This document shows positions 34,683 through 43,944 of a stretch of DNA of 64,000 bases, one piece after another. This stretch comes from Patiriisocius marinistellae (GTDB lineage Bacteria > Bacteroidota > Bacteroidia > Flavobacteriales > Flavobacteriaceae): NCBI RefSeq assembly GCF_009014635.1, contig NZ_BKCF01000001.1:62001-126000 (forward strand). Direction: 5' to 3'. Below the pieces are notes generated by a model. That model was given only the letters and a program-made list of their open reading frames with translations, ran no database searches and was not told the DNA's origin. The translations under genes and the position numbers were made by a program. Position 1 is the first letter of the stretch; each line of letters opens with the position of its first letter.

Positions 34683-35372
34683 CTATCTCCTGTTAAAAAA
34701 CATCATAATAAAGTAAAGCAATGTAGCTAATGAACCCAAAGCCGCTACTAAATATGTTCTTGCTGCCCATTTTAAAGCATCCTTAGCTCCAGCGTGTTCT
34801 TCTGGCGTAGTCATGTTTGCACTTTCTAGCCAAGCCAATGCTCTTTTACTCGCATCATACTCAACTGGTAAAGTTATAAATGCAAACGCTGTTGTTATTG
34901 CAAATAAAATGATACCTACTAAAAATATATTAGTACCAAAAGCAGAACCTCCAACAGACAAAGCCAAACCTGCCATAATAACAATATTTGACAATTTACT
35001 CGCAATCCCCACTGCAGGAACAATTTTACTTCGCATAGTTAACCAGCTATATGCCGTTGCATGTTGCACAGCATGTCCTACTTCGTGAGAGGCGACTGCT
35101 GCAGCTGCTGCATTACGTTGCATATATACACCTTCGCTAAGATTTACTGTTTTGTTGGCTGGGTTGTAATGGTCGGTCAACATCCCTTTAACACTAATCA
35201 CCTCAACATCATAAATATTATTATCTGCCAGCATTTTCTCGGCAATTTCTTTACCACTCATACCGTTTTTTAGATGCACATTTGAGTAATGTTTAAATTT
35301 ACTTTTTAACTTATTACTTACATAGCTACTTATTAAAAATATAGCTCCGGCAATTATATAGTATCCAATCAT
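34683..35372 (-). CDS. Zinc metallopeptidase, YugP-like
   Basis: A 229-residue membrane protease-like protein with HExxH motif in VASHEVGHAVQH (about residues 92-103), N-terminal hydrophobic helix and two further helices after the motif. It matches the YugP-type neutral zinc metallopeptidase family (PF04298). Substrate unknown. Single gene; the 3' side shares the terminator with the saccharopine dehydrogenase gene. Confidence 0.88.
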   Translation of the reverse strand: MIGYYIIAGAIFLISSYVSNKLKSKFKHYSNVHLKNGMSGKEIAEKMLADNNIYDVEVISVKGMLTDHYNPANKTVNLSEGVYMQRNAAAAAVASHEVGHAVQHATAYSWLTMRSKIVPAVGIASKLSNIVIMAGLALSVGGSAFGTNIFLVGIILFAITTAFAFITLPVEYDASKRALAWLESANMTTPEEHAGAKDALKWAARTYLVAALGSLATLLYFIMMFFNRR

Positions 35373-35730
35373 AGTTTAAAAAATTGTATCGCTTTCGCGG
35401 AAATTTTAATCATTTAATATTTCAAGATTAAAGATAACAAAAAGCGTGCAAAATTTTTAAGTGGCAGATTGCATAATATACAACTCACAATTATTCATTT
35501 AAACTTAGTGGAGAACTATGTAATGTAAAATAACCGTTCGGGAAACTAATAAAGATTCCAAATAGATCATTAAATATAGCTCGTAAGGTTCTTGCTTGCA
35601 AATAGTTTTATCACAAAATGTACAAATTTAACAAGCAAAACAATCACCTATTTGAGTTGATGATTGATATAATTAGAATAATTGAGGTTTAAAATTTATT
35701 TTACAGGTATATATGAAACGAGATATTAAA
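35373..35730. other. Intergenic region with an inverted repeat
   Basis: No gene seen. It contains a GCTTTCGCGGAA stretch at 35391-35402 and an inverted repeat TTGCTTG (35592-35598) / CAAGCAA (35632-35638). No recognised RNA. Confidence 0.5.
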
Positions 35731-35889
35731 CTATAAAATTTTAGAAGTCGGGAATTGTTTTCTCGCCTTTTTATTTCTAGTACTTCTAAAATTTCTGCTA
35801 CGCTTAGTTATGTAATTAACTAAAACCATTGCAACTGAAATTAAAATTACTGCTATTATTATTTCGTATGCTTCGCTTGGTAAATTCAT
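35731..35889 (-). CDS. Small single-pass membrane protein
   Basis: A 52-residue frame: MNLPSEAYEI, then one hydrophobic helix (about residues 9-26, IIIAVILISVAMVLV), then a strongly basic tail (KRSRNFRSTRNKKARK). The helix with positive-inside tail is the normal look of a real small membrane protein. A TACCTTTA box stands close before the start. It is below common length limits, so it may be unannotated. Function unknown. Confidence 0.55.
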   Translation of the reverse strand: MNLPSEAYEIIIAVILISVAMVLVNYITKRSRNFRSTRNKKARKQFPTSKIL

Positions 35890-36014
35890 ATATTAAAGGT
35901 ACAAAAAAAACACCTAACAAATACATTTTCAATTACATACCCAACTTAAAAACGCAAATCACAACCTAAATTTATACTAATTCAAAAATCGTAAAATAAA
36001 GATCTACAATCGCT

Positions 36015-39000
36015 CTAGCCCACTATGTTTACAATCTTACCAGGAACAACAATTACTTTCTTCGGCTCGCGACCATTTAAGTATTTTTGAGTATCCTCAC
36101 TTGCCATTACGGCAGCTTCAATTTCGTCTTTACTTAAATCTAGAGGTAGCTCCATAGTAAATTTCATCTTTCCATTAAACGAAATAGGATAATTCTTACT
36201 ACTCTCTACTAAATGACTTGCTTCAAACTTAGGAAATGGCGCTGTTGAAATACTTGTTGTATGCCCCAATTTACTCCAAAGTTCCTCAGCAATATGTGGT
36301 GCGTAAGGAGAAACTAAAATAGCTAGTGGCTCAAGAATTTCTTTCGCATTACATTTTTGTGCCGTCAACTCATTTGCCGCAATCATAAATGTAGAAACCG
36401 ATGTATTAAAACTAAAGTTCTCAATATCTTCTTCTACCTTTTTTATTGTTTTGTGTAATGTTTTCAACGCATCTTTTGAAGGTGCCTCGTCGCTTACACT
36501 AAAACTTTCATCAGCACCGCCGTGGTATAATTTCCATAGTTTTTTTAAGAAAGAATGCACACCACTTAGTCCGGCGGTGTTCCATGGCTTTGCCTGCTCT
36601 AAAGGCCCCAAAAACATTTCATACAATCGTAAACTATCTGCCCCATATTCATCACATATCTGGTCTGGATTGACCACATTGTATTTTGACTTAGACATTT
36701 TCTCGACTTCGCGAATTACTTTAAATGTGCCGTCTTCTTCAGTTATAAACTCAGCATCTTTAAATTCTTCTCTCCATATCCGAAGTGCATCCACATCAAC
36801 CTCATCTGAGGTATTTACTAATGAAACATCTATATGGATTTTTTGTGTAGTAAAATTAATTAAGCTTAAATGTTCTTCTGCTGATGATTTATCTTTATTT
36901 AACCATTCAAAAATTGGCTTACAAGCAGTTCTAAATTGTGTTTCAAAATCTTTGCTAAATTCTTCGTTCTTAATATAATTAGACGAAACAAAAATCTCTT
37001 TTGGATATTTGCTTAAATCAACTATTCCAGTTGGATTAATACTAATCATTTCTGGAAGAATTTTATATACAAAAGCACTCGTTCCCAAAATCATCCCTTG
37101 GTTTATCAACTTCTTAAAAGGCTCATCGACTTTTACAAACCCTCTGTCTTTCATAAACTTTACCCAGAAACGGCTGTACAACAAATGGCCTGTTGCGTGT
37201 TCGCTACCGCCTATATACAAGTCAACATTCTCCCAATAGTTGAGTGCATCTTCGCTAGCAAATTCACCATCGCGCATAGCGTCTTCCATGTATCTAAAAA
37301 AGTACCAGCTACTTCCTGCCCACCCTGGCATTGTATTTAATTCTAGAGAAAATACAGTTTCATTATCAATTAACTGATTACTGACTACTGCGCATTTTTT
37401 TGTGTCCCATGCCCATACATCTGCACGGCCTAATGGTGGTTCGCCTTCTTCTGTGGGGAGGTATTTTTCTACTTCGGGTAATCTAATTGGTAAGTGTTCT
37501 TTTGCTATCATTTGCGGCATTCCGTCCACATAATACACTGGAAACGGCTCTCCCCAATAACGTTGTCTTGAAAATACAGCGTCACGTAATCTATAATTTG
37601 TCTTGCCTTCTCCCGCACCTAGTTTTTCTAACTCATAAATAGCAAGTTTTACAGCTTTTTTATATTTCAATCCATTTAAGAAATCACTATTTGCGATTAC
37701 AGTTCCTTCTTTATCTGCATGTGCTGCTTCACTAATATCAACTCCTTCAAATACATTAGGAATTGGGATTCCAAACTTAGTTGCAAAATCATAATCACGC
37801 TGGTCACCACATGGTACAGCCATAACGGCTCCTGTTCCATATCCTGCAAGTACATAATCTCCTATCCAAACTGGAATAGGTTCTTTTGTAAAAGGATGCT
37901 CTGCATACGCTCCTGTAAATACACCGCTAATTGTTTTAACATCTGCCATACGCTCACGCTCACTTCGTTTTGAAGTAGCCTCCACATATTCATTTACAGC
38001 GGCTTTTTGATCATCAGTCGTGATTTTTGAAACTAACTCGTGTTCTGGAGCTAGCGTCATAAATGAGACTCCAAAAATAGTATCGGGTCTTGTAGTAAAT
38101 ACTGGGATTTTTTCGCTGTGTTCTTTTAAATCAAATGAAATCATCGCACCTACAGATTTTCCAATCCAATTGCGCTGTGTTTCTTTTAATGATTCTGGCC
38201 AATCGATGGTTTCTAACCCTTGCAGCAAACGCTCCGCGTAGGCTGAAATTCGCATGCTCCATTGTGTCATTTTTTTACGAACCACGGTATGCCCACCACG
38301 TTCTGACACCCCATTGACAATTTCGTCGTTAGCTAACACTGTTCCTAGTGCTGGACACCAATTTACTTCTGTTTCGGCTAAGTAGGTTAGCCTGTATTTC
38401 AACAAAATTTGTTGTTGTTCCGTTTCAGAAAAACTGTTCCACATTTCCGCAGAAAAAACATTAATGTTTTCATCGCTTATTGCGTTAATTTTTGCATTTC
38501 CATCTTTTTTAAAAATTGAAATCAATGTGGCAACATCTTCAGCCTTATCACTATCCTTGTTGTACCAACTATTAAAAAGTTGGATAAATATCCATTGCGT
38601 CCATTTGTAATATTCTGGATTTGATGTACGAACCTCGCGTGACCAATCGAACGAAAACCCAATTTTATCAAGCTGTTTTCTATACCCTTCAATTTTATTT
38701 CCAGCTTTGTCTACACCTCCTTCAATATTTACTTTAGTAGTATCTGCCGGGTGCTGTCCAGTTTGTATTGCATACTGCTCAGCTGGCAACCCAAAACTAT
38801 CGTATCCCTGTGGATGCAATACATTAAAACCTTTATGACGCTTGTATCTCGCATAAATATCACTCGCAATATAACCCAGCGGATGCCCTACGTGTAATCC
38901 CGCACCTGAAGGATAAGGAAACATATCTAGCACATAATACTTAGGTTTTTCACTAGTATTTGAAGCTTTAAATGTTTGGTTTTTTTCCCAGTATTGTTGC

Positions 39001-39038
39001 CACTTGGCTTCTATATCGTTGAAATGATATTTACTCAT
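36015..39038 (-). CDS. leuS: Leucyl-tRNA synthetase
   Basis: Class I synthetase of 1007 residues; HIGH-type HVGHPLGY (about residues 48-55) and KMSKS in EKMSKSKYNVVNPD (about 782-795). E. coli LeuRS has about 860 residues. The excess is in two insertions: one near residues 160-215 (DKAEDVATLISIFKKDG) and one near 660-770, between the zinc/editing region and KMSKS (KYPKEIFVSSNYIKNEEF). The editing domain (TRPDTIFGVSF) is present. Bacteroidetes LeuRS are often long, so the insertions may be lineage-typical. Confidence 0.97.
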   Translation of the reverse strand: MSKYHFNDIEAKWQQYWEKNQTFKASNTSEKPKYYVLDMFPYPSGAGLHVGHPLGYIASDIYARYKRHKGFNVLHPQGYDSFGLPAEQYAIQTGQHPADTTKVNIEGGVDKAGNKIEGYRKQLDKIGFSFDWSREVRTSNPEYYKWTQWIFIQLFNSWYNKDSDKAEDVATLISIFKKDGNAKINAISDENINVFSAEMWNSFSETEQQQILLKYRLTYLAETEVNWCPALGTVLANDEIVNGVSERGGHTVVRKKMTQWSMRISAYAERLLQGLETIDWPESLKETQRNWIGKSVGAMISFDLKEHSEKIPVFTTRPDTIFGVSFMTLAPEHELVSKITTDDQKAAVNEYVEATSKRSERERMADVKTISGVFTGAYAEHPFTKEPIPVWIGDYVLAGYGTGAVMAVPCGDQRDYDFATKFGIPIPNVFEGVDISEAAHADKEGTVIANSDFLNGLKYKKAVKLAIYELEKLGAGEGKTNYRLRDAVFSRQRYWGEPFPVYYVDGMPQMIAKEHLPIRLPEVEKYLPTEEGEPPLGRADVWAWDTKKCAVVSNQLIDNETVFSLELNTMPGWAGSSWYFFRYMEDAMRDGEFASEDALNYWENVDLYIGGSEHATGHLLYSRFWVKFMKDRGFVKVDEPFKKLINQGMILGTSAFVYKILPEMISINPTGIVDLSKYPKEIFVSSNYIKNEEFSKDFETQFRTACKPIFEWLNKDKSSAEEHLSLINFTTQKIHIDVSLVNTSDEVDVDALRIWREEFKDAEFITEEDGTFKVIREVEKMSKSKYNVVNPDQICDEYGADSLRLYEMFLGPLEQAKPWNTAGLSGVHSFLKKLWKLYHGGADESFSVSDEAPSKDALKTLHKTIKKVEEDIENFSFNTSVSTFMIAANELTAQKCNAKEILEPLAILVSPYAPHIAEELWSKLGHTTSISTAPFPKFEASHLVESSKNYPISFNGKMKFTMELPLDLSKDEIEAAVMASEDTQKYLNGREPKKVIVVPGKIVNIVG

Positions 39039-39059
39039 CGCGTCTATTTATTTAAGCGG

Positions 39060-39067
39060 CAAATTTA
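39060..39067 (-). promoter_or_regulatory. Promoter -7 box of leuS
   Basis: TAAATTTG on the minus strand, 21 bases before the start codon. Confidence 0.5.
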
Positions 39068-39182
39068 ACAGTTATGTACGAAAGAGAAAACTTTAAACGT
39101 TCAATCATTGTAGCTTGAAAATTCCTCGTATTTTTACCAATGGAAGCGCATTTAAGCAACCACTAAATCCTATAAAATAAAC

Positions 39183-40061
39183 ATGGCAGCATCCTTTGAT
39201 AAATTTCAGAAACGCAGATTAATTTCTTCTTATTTTTCAGTGGTGTTGAGTATTTCATTAGTGCTGTTTTTACTAGGGTTATTAGGGCTTTTAATTCTTA
39301 ACGGGAAAAAAGTAGGCGACTATTTTAAAGAACAAATACCCATTGTGGTCTTTATGAAAGACACTGCAAAAGAGGTAGAAATGGAGCAATTAAAACAAAG
39401 TCTTGCGCTGGCTGAGTACACAAAAGACGCCATTTACGTTTCAAAAGAACAAGCTGCCGAAGAGCACAGCGCAACCATAGGCGAAGATTTTATGGAATAT
39501 TTAGGAGATAATCCACTACAAAATAGTATTGATGTACGCCTTAACGCAAACTATGTTACACCTGAAAAAATTGAAGAAATTGTAAGCGAACTCAAAGCAA
39601 AAGATTTTGTGGATGATGTGGTTTATGATAAACCGTTAATTGAAAAATTGACAGATAATGTAAAGAAAATAAGCCTTTGGATTCTCATTATAGCTTCGCT
39701 TTTTTTATTCATTGCAGTGTTGCTTATTAATAGCTCTATACGACTTTCGGTCTACGCTAAAAGATTTACAATCAAAACAATGCAAATGGTAGGCGCAACT
39801 AAACGCTTTATTCGACGTCCTTTTATATGGAAAAGTGTTCGATTGGGAATCATAGGTGCTTTTGTTGCAATGGCAGGAATGGCAGGTGTATTATATTATA
39901 TTAATAAAAGCTTTCCAGATTTACAATTATTGAATGACAAAATGATGCTTGGCGCTGTCTTTTTGTTTGTCTTTTTAATGGGACTTTTCATCACGTGGTT
40001 GAGCACTTATTTTGCCACACAACGTTTTTTAAATCTAAGAACAGATGACTTGTACTATTAA
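39183..40061 (+). CDS. ftsX: Cell division protein FtsX
   Basis: A 292-residue inner-membrane protein with the FtsX plan: a cytosolic start, TM1 at about residues 18-42, a periplasmic domain (45-165), then TM2-4, with VGATKRFIRRPF before TM3. With FtsE it controls peptidoglycan hydrolases during division; ftsE is not in the window. It begins a co-directional set of envelope genes. Confidence 0.92.
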   Translation: MAASFDKFQKRRLISSYFSVVLSISLVLFLLGLLGLLILNGKKVGDYFKEQIPIVVFMKDTAKEVEMEQLKQSLALAEYTKDAIYVSKEQAAEEHSATIGEDFMEYLGDNPLQNSIDVRLNANYVTPEKIEEIVSELKAKDFVDDVVYDKPLIEKLTDNVKKISLWILIIASLFLFIAVLLINSSIRLSVYAKRFTIKTMQMVGATKRFIRRPFIWKSVRLGIIGAFVAMAGMAGVLYYINKSFPDLQLLNDKMMLGAVFLFVFLMGLFITWLSTYFATQRFLNLRTDDLYY

Positions 40062-40386
40062 AATTTCAGCAGGAATTTGCAGCCTTTTATTATTTACAAG
40101 CTGTATCATTCAAAATCCAGATGCAGAAGACTGCACGTTTAAAGAAATTACCGTAGCACGTGTTTACGAGGGAGGTGTTAAAGATATTGTCTTTGCAGAA
40201 AGTGACGGGAGTTTTTACTATATAAACAGGGGCTTAGAAAATGGAATGACCCTAGAAAAAATGGCAGAAAAAACTGTAGGCAAAAAAGTAAAACTACACT
40301 TAGCTAAAACAATTTTTATGTCTTCGGAAACCAACCATATTTCACAACTTGTCGTTGCGAATGATACGCTCTTTTCAGAATTATAA
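40045..40386 (+). CDS. Small lipoprotein of unknown function
   Basis: A 113-residue protein with a signal stretch and lipobox LLLFTSC (Cys20). The body contains EITVARVYEGGVKDIVFAESDGSFYYINRG, a small beta-rich fold not recognised. Its ATG lies inside ftsX (17-base overlap), so translation is coupled to FtsX; this argues that it is expressed, perhaps with a role near division. Confidence 0.75.
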   Translation: MTCTIKISAGICSLLLFTSCIIQNPDAEDCTFKEITVARVYEGGVKDIVFAESDGSFYYINRGLENGMTLEKMAEKTVGKKVKLHLAKTIFMSSETNHISQLVVANDTLFSEL

Positions 40387-40435
40387 TTCCATTATATTTG
40401 CAGGCATAAAGCCGAAATCTTAAAAAATTCAAACC

Positions 40436-40702
40436 TTGGGAGAGAAAAAAAGAAAAACCGAAAGCGAAGCAAAGCATTACTTTATGTTTGAGCGTAAAAA
40501 CTACAAATTTATGCTCATAGGTGTTGCCTTTATCGCACTAGGCTTCATTTTGATGTCTGGTGGTGGTAGCGATGACCCCAACGTTTTTAATCCCGAAATC
40601 TACAACTGGAGGCGCATACGTCTTGCTCCGGCATTAATTTTAATAGGATTTGGTATTGAGGTCTATGCAATTTTATTGAATCCACATAAAGACAAAAAAT
40701 AA
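40436..40702 (+). CDS. DUF3098 membrane protein
   Basis: An 88-residue Bacteroidetes protein with two hydrophobic helices; LMSGGGSDDPNVFNPEIY between them is the DUF3098 signature. The start is TTG 40436 (GEKKRKTESE), with ATG 40484 as alternative. The stop overlaps the uppP start (TAATG). It commonly stands between ftsX and uppP in this group; function unknown. Confidence 0.88.
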   Translation: MGEKKRKTESEAKHYFMFERKNYKFMLIGVAFIALGFILMSGGGSDDPNVFNPEIYNWRRIRLAPALILIGFGIEVYAILLNPHKDKK

Positions 40703-41496
40703 TGACAATTTGGGATTCAATTATACTCGGTGTCATACAAGGTTTCACCGAATTTTTACCCGTATCCTCTAGTGGACACTTAGAATTAGGAAAAGCTATT
40801 CTTGGAGATAGCTCTGTTCCAGAAGAAAGTTTACTTTTTACTGTGGTTTTGCATTTTGCAACAGCATTGAGTACCATAGTGGTTTTTAGAAAAGATATTA
40901 TCGAAATTATCACCGCTCTGTTCAAATTTGAGTGGAATGAAGAAACACAGTTTATTGTAAAAATTATTGTTTCTATGTTGCCAGCAGTAATTGTGGGTTT
41001 ACTTTTTGAAGAACAATTAGAAGCATTTTTTGGAGGTAATATAGCTTTTGTAGGAGCTATGTTAATTGTAACAGCAGTATTATTATGGTTTGCTGATCGT
41101 TCAAAAAACACAGGAAAACCTGTTACTTTTAAAGATGCATTTATCATTGGTATCTCACAGGCAATCGCAATGCTCCCAGGTATTTCTAGAAGTGGTGCTA
41201 CCATCTCCACATCAGTTTTATTAGGTAATGATAAAAGCAAAGCAGCCCGATTTTCGTTTTTAATGGTTGTGCCATTAATCTTTGGAAAAATAGCAAAAGA
41301 CCTTCTTGGAGGAGAGTTAACTAGCGATGCGACTAACTTTACCACACTAGGCGCAGGATTTATCGCAGCGTTTATTTGTGGCTTGATTGCATGTACTTGG
41401 ATGATTAGTTTGGTAAAGAAAAGTAAGTTAAAATACTTTGCTATTTATTGTTTAATCGTCGGTATTATTGCTATTGGCGTAGGACTTTATCTTTAA
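40702..41496 (+). CDS. uppP: Undecaprenyl-diphosphatase
   Basis: A 264-residue membrane enzyme of the BacA type that recycles C55-PP to C55-P for peptidoglycan and O-antigen synthesis. Motif 1 GVIQGFTEFLPVSSSGH (residues 10-26) and motif 2 MLPGISRSGATIS (about 156-168) are both complete. About seven hydrophobic helices. Confidence 0.97.
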   Translation: MTIWDSIILGVIQGFTEFLPVSSSGHLELGKAILGDSSVPEESLLFTVVLHFATALSTIVVFRKDIIEIITALFKFEWNEETQFIVKIIVSMLPAVIVGLLFEEQLEAFFGGNIAFVGAMLIVTAVLLWFADRSKNTGKPVTFKDAFIIGISQAIAMLPGISRSGATISTSVLLGNDKSKAARFSFLMVVPLIFGKIAKDLLGGELTSDATNFTTLGAGFIAAFICGLIACTWMISLVKKSKLKYFAIYCLIVGIIAIGVGLYL

Positions 41497-41506
41497 TTTT
41501 TGAGCT

Positions 41507-42250
41507 ATGCTAACTAAAGAAGAGTACCTCGACGGTCAAGTTATTCTCATAGACAAACCACTTGGGTGGACCTCATTTCAAGTAGTCAACAAAGTACGAT
41601 GGTTGATTAGAAAACAATTTGATTTAAAGAAAATAAAAGTTGGACATGCAGGAACACTTGATCCACTTGCATCTGGACTACTCATTTTGTGCACTGGAAA
41701 ATTCACAAAACAAATTGAAACTTATCAAGCACAGCATAAAGAATACACGGGCACAATTACACTAGGTGCAACTACTCCAAGTTATGATTTAGAAACCGAA
41801 ATAGATAACACCTACGATTTCACTACGATTTCAAACAAAGCGATTCATGAAGCTACCAAACAATTTGTTGGCGATATCATGCAACAACCGCCAGTCTTTT
41901 CAGCATTGAAAAAAGAAGGAAAACGTTTATACGAATATGCGCGTGCTGGAGAAGAAGTTGAAATCCCTAAACGTGCAATTCACATTTCAGCATTCGAAAT
42001 TACAACTATTGATTTACCTAATATTGACTTTAGAGTTGCTTGTAGTAAAGGAACTTATATCCGTTCACTTGCGCACGATTTTGGCAAAGCCTTAAACAAC
42101 GGGGGGCATTTGAGTGCGTTGCGCCGAACTAAAATTGGAGATTTGGATGTCAAAGACGCCATCTCTATTGAAGATTTTGAAGCTAAATTTATTGAAGAAA
42201 AACATCATTCCCCAACCTTTTCTTCAAAAGAAAGGAGCAAAAATTTATAA
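41507..42250 (+). CDS. truB: tRNA pseudouridine55 synthase
   Basis: A 247-residue enzyme that makes pseudouridine 55 in the T-loop of tRNA. Signature KPLGWTSFQVV near residue 17 and catalytic Asp in VGHAGTLDPLASGLL (about residues 45-59). It follows uppP by 10 bases; ends with a Lys/Ser-rich tail. Confidence 0.97.
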   Translation: MLTKEEYLDGQVILIDKPLGWTSFQVVNKVRWLIRKQFDLKKIKVGHAGTLDPLASGLLILCTGKFTKQIETYQAQHKEYTGTITLGATTPSYDLETEIDNTYDFTTISNKAIHEATKQFVGDIMQQPPVFSALKKEGKRLYEYARAGEEVEIPKRAIHISAFEITTIDLPNIDFRVACSKGTYIRSLAHDFGKALNNGGHLSALRRTKIGDLDVKDAISIEDFEAKFIEEKHHSPTFSSKERSKNL

Positions 42251-42265
42251 TAAAATCATATAAAT

Positions 42266-42442
42266 ATGTCAAATATTGAAGGAGTCGAACCAGAAAGACA
42301 AACGAAAGATAAACCTAAAACAAACCCTTTAGAATCTATAGCTAAAGATGTGAAAGTTATTAAATACTGGATTATATTCTTCGGTATCATTACATTGTTA
42401 TCAATAATAATGTATGCCGTATTGATTGAAAAAGTTTTATGA
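42266..42442 (+). CDS. Small C-terminally anchored membrane protein
   Basis: A 58-residue frame 15 bases after truB. A charged, polar N-terminal half (SNIEGVEPERQTKDKPKTN) is followed by a hydrophobic helix at about residues 34-53 (WIIFFGIITLLSIIMYAVLI). The spacing, same strand and clean topology support a real gene, though it is short and of unknown function. Confidence 0.6.
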   Translation: MSNIEGVEPERQTKDKPKTNPLESIAKDVKVIKYWIIFFGIITLLSIIMYAVLIEKVL

Positions 42443-42504
42443 TTTAAATTGCTCTTAACATATCTCAATAATTAATATTTCCTAAGTTATTGTAAATTTA
42501 TATT

Positions 42505-43221
42505 GTGAACTTTAATTATTCATATCGCGCGTTTCTAATTACTAGTTTGCTTTTTGGCATTTTAGTGCTAACGTTGTGGAGTATAAAAATATCTTCAGAA
42601 AATATACTCGAAGAAGAAACTACTCCAATTGAATATGAAGATCTTATTATTGAAGAAGCCGAAGAAAAGCTCGCACAACAAACTCCAAAAAGAGTTAGAA
42701 TAAAAACTAACAGAGCCTATAATGAAGCGGAGAAATTTATTGAAGAATTAGAAAACGATAGACTCGAGGACGCAGAAACAACCCAAACACCTCCAAGCGA
42801 AAAAACTATTGAAAATACAGAAAGTCTCGAAACACAAAACGCACTAGCCGAAGCAAAAAAGAGAATTGCAGCTCAAAGAAAAAAAGCTGCGGCTGCCCAA
42901 GCTTCAAAACCAACTACATCTTCTACAAAAGGAGCAATAACAAGAACAACAATAAGTTATAGCCTAAAAGAACGGACAGCAATGCGACTGCCAAACCCCG
43001 TTTTCACATGTGAAGGTGGTGGAAAAGTTGTGATTACCATTGAGGTAAATAAGCTAGGCAATGTTGTAAAAGCAAATTATAACAGAAGCGCTTCAACAAC
43101 TAGAAATGGTTGTTTAATAGATAGCGCTTTAGATTATGCGCAACGTTCTAGGTTTAACACAAAAGCCGATATTGAAGAGCAAGAGGGCACAATAACCTAT
43201 AATTTTCCAGGACAATATTAA
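42505..43221 (+). CDS. Energy-transducer TonB-like protein
   Basis: A 238-residue protein starting at GTG 42505. An N-terminal membrane anchor (residues 8-28), an acidic and Gln/Lys-rich periplasmic spacer with coiled-coil character (residues 35-145), and a C-terminal TonB-like domain with GGGKVVITIEVNKLGNVVKAN. Such proteins transmit proton-motive force to TonB-dependent receptors. No exbB/exbD nearby. A separate TonB-like function cannot be excluded. Confidence 0.75.
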   Translation: MNFNYSYRAFLITSLLFGILVLTLWSIKISSENILEEETTPIEYEDLIIEEAEEKLAQQTPKRVRIKTNRAYNEAEKFIEELENDRLEDAETTQTPPSEKTIENTESLETQNALAEAKKRIAAQRKKAAAAQASKPTTSSTKGAITRTTISYSLKERTAMRLPNPVFTCEGGGKVVITIEVNKLGNVVKANYNRSASTTRNGCLIDSALDYAQRSRFNTKADIEEQEGTITYNFPGQY

Positions 43222-43225
43222 GCTA

Positions 43226-43846
43226 TTATAACAACTCTAGAGCATCTTCCATTATTGAAGTCGCCTTATCTTTAGTGTACCACACTTGCAAATCTTGTTT
43301 AAACGCTGGTGTTAGCATTCCATGCTCCGCTTTATAATCTGAAACCATTTTTGTTGCTACTGTAGGTCTTGGACCCCACTCCCCTATTACTTTATTAGTT
43401 ATCTCGTCAATAGCAACTAATTTAGGGATAGACATCCCTCCATTTGTTAAAAAATATTGCATTGTTTCAATATTATCATCTCTCAATGCAACTTTAACTT
43501 TAATATTTGAGTTAAGTTGTTCTATCTTATGAAAAACAGGCATAGACTGTGCTGCATCACCACACCAGCTTTCTGTTAAAATAAGCCAAGTTACTTTCTT
43601 GTCATAATTTAATGCAGCATTATTTAACGCTTTGCTAATTTTTATAGTTTTATCTAACCTTCGCATACGAGCATCACTTAATTTAGTATAGTTAACGTAT
43701 GCTTCACTTTGATTAGGTCCAGTACTCGACTTTGATGCAACTTTCTCGGCTACTAAAATTCTATATTCTTCATAGCTCATTGATGAAGCAATAGTTTCTT
43801 TTAATGATGCTGTTCTTGATTTTTCCACTGTGGTTTCTATATTCAT
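43226..43846 (-). CDS. Thioredoxin-family protein
   Basis: A 206-residue thioredoxin-fold protein. The active-site position reads LTESWCGDAAQSMP, so only one cysteine of CxxC is kept (CGDA). This monothiol form is common in a Bacteroidetes thioredoxin-like family (PF14595) and suggests a role other than dithiol reduction. No signal peptide. Divergent from tag. Confidence 0.8.
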   Translation of the reverse strand: MNIETTVEKSRTASLKETIASSMSYEEYRILVAEKVASKSSTGPNQSEAYVNYTKLSDARMRRLDKTIKISKALNNAALNYDKKVTWLILTESWCGDAAQSMPVFHKIEQLNSNIKVKVALRDDNIETMQYFLTNGGMSIPKLVAIDEITNKVIGEWGPRPTVATKMVSDYKAEHGMLTPAFKQDLQVWYTKDKATSIMEDALELL

Positions 43847-43871
43847 AATGCATAAGACGCAATAGGTTTTG

Positions 43872-43887
43872 CAAACTTACTATCTTT
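43872..43887. promoter_or_regulatory. Divergent promoter pair for thioredoxin-like gene and tag
   Basis: TAAGTTTG (minus strand, 43872-43879) serves the thioredoxin-like gene; TATCTTTA (plus strand, 43880-43887) may serve tag. Confidence 0.45.
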
Positions 43888-43918
43888 AAATTCTAACGAA
43901 AAAATTCTTCAATATGTA

Positions 43919-43928
43919 CTTCGGAAAT
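43919..43928 (+). repeat. CTTCGGAAAT motif copy before tag
   Basis: Ends 16 bases before the tag start codon. Confidence 0.55.
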
Positions 43929-43944
43929 ATTAAACTTTAAGAAA

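Noticed and set aside
36451-38317. Several plus-strand frames inside leuS
   Set aside because: Antisense shadows of a full-length, well-conserved gene.
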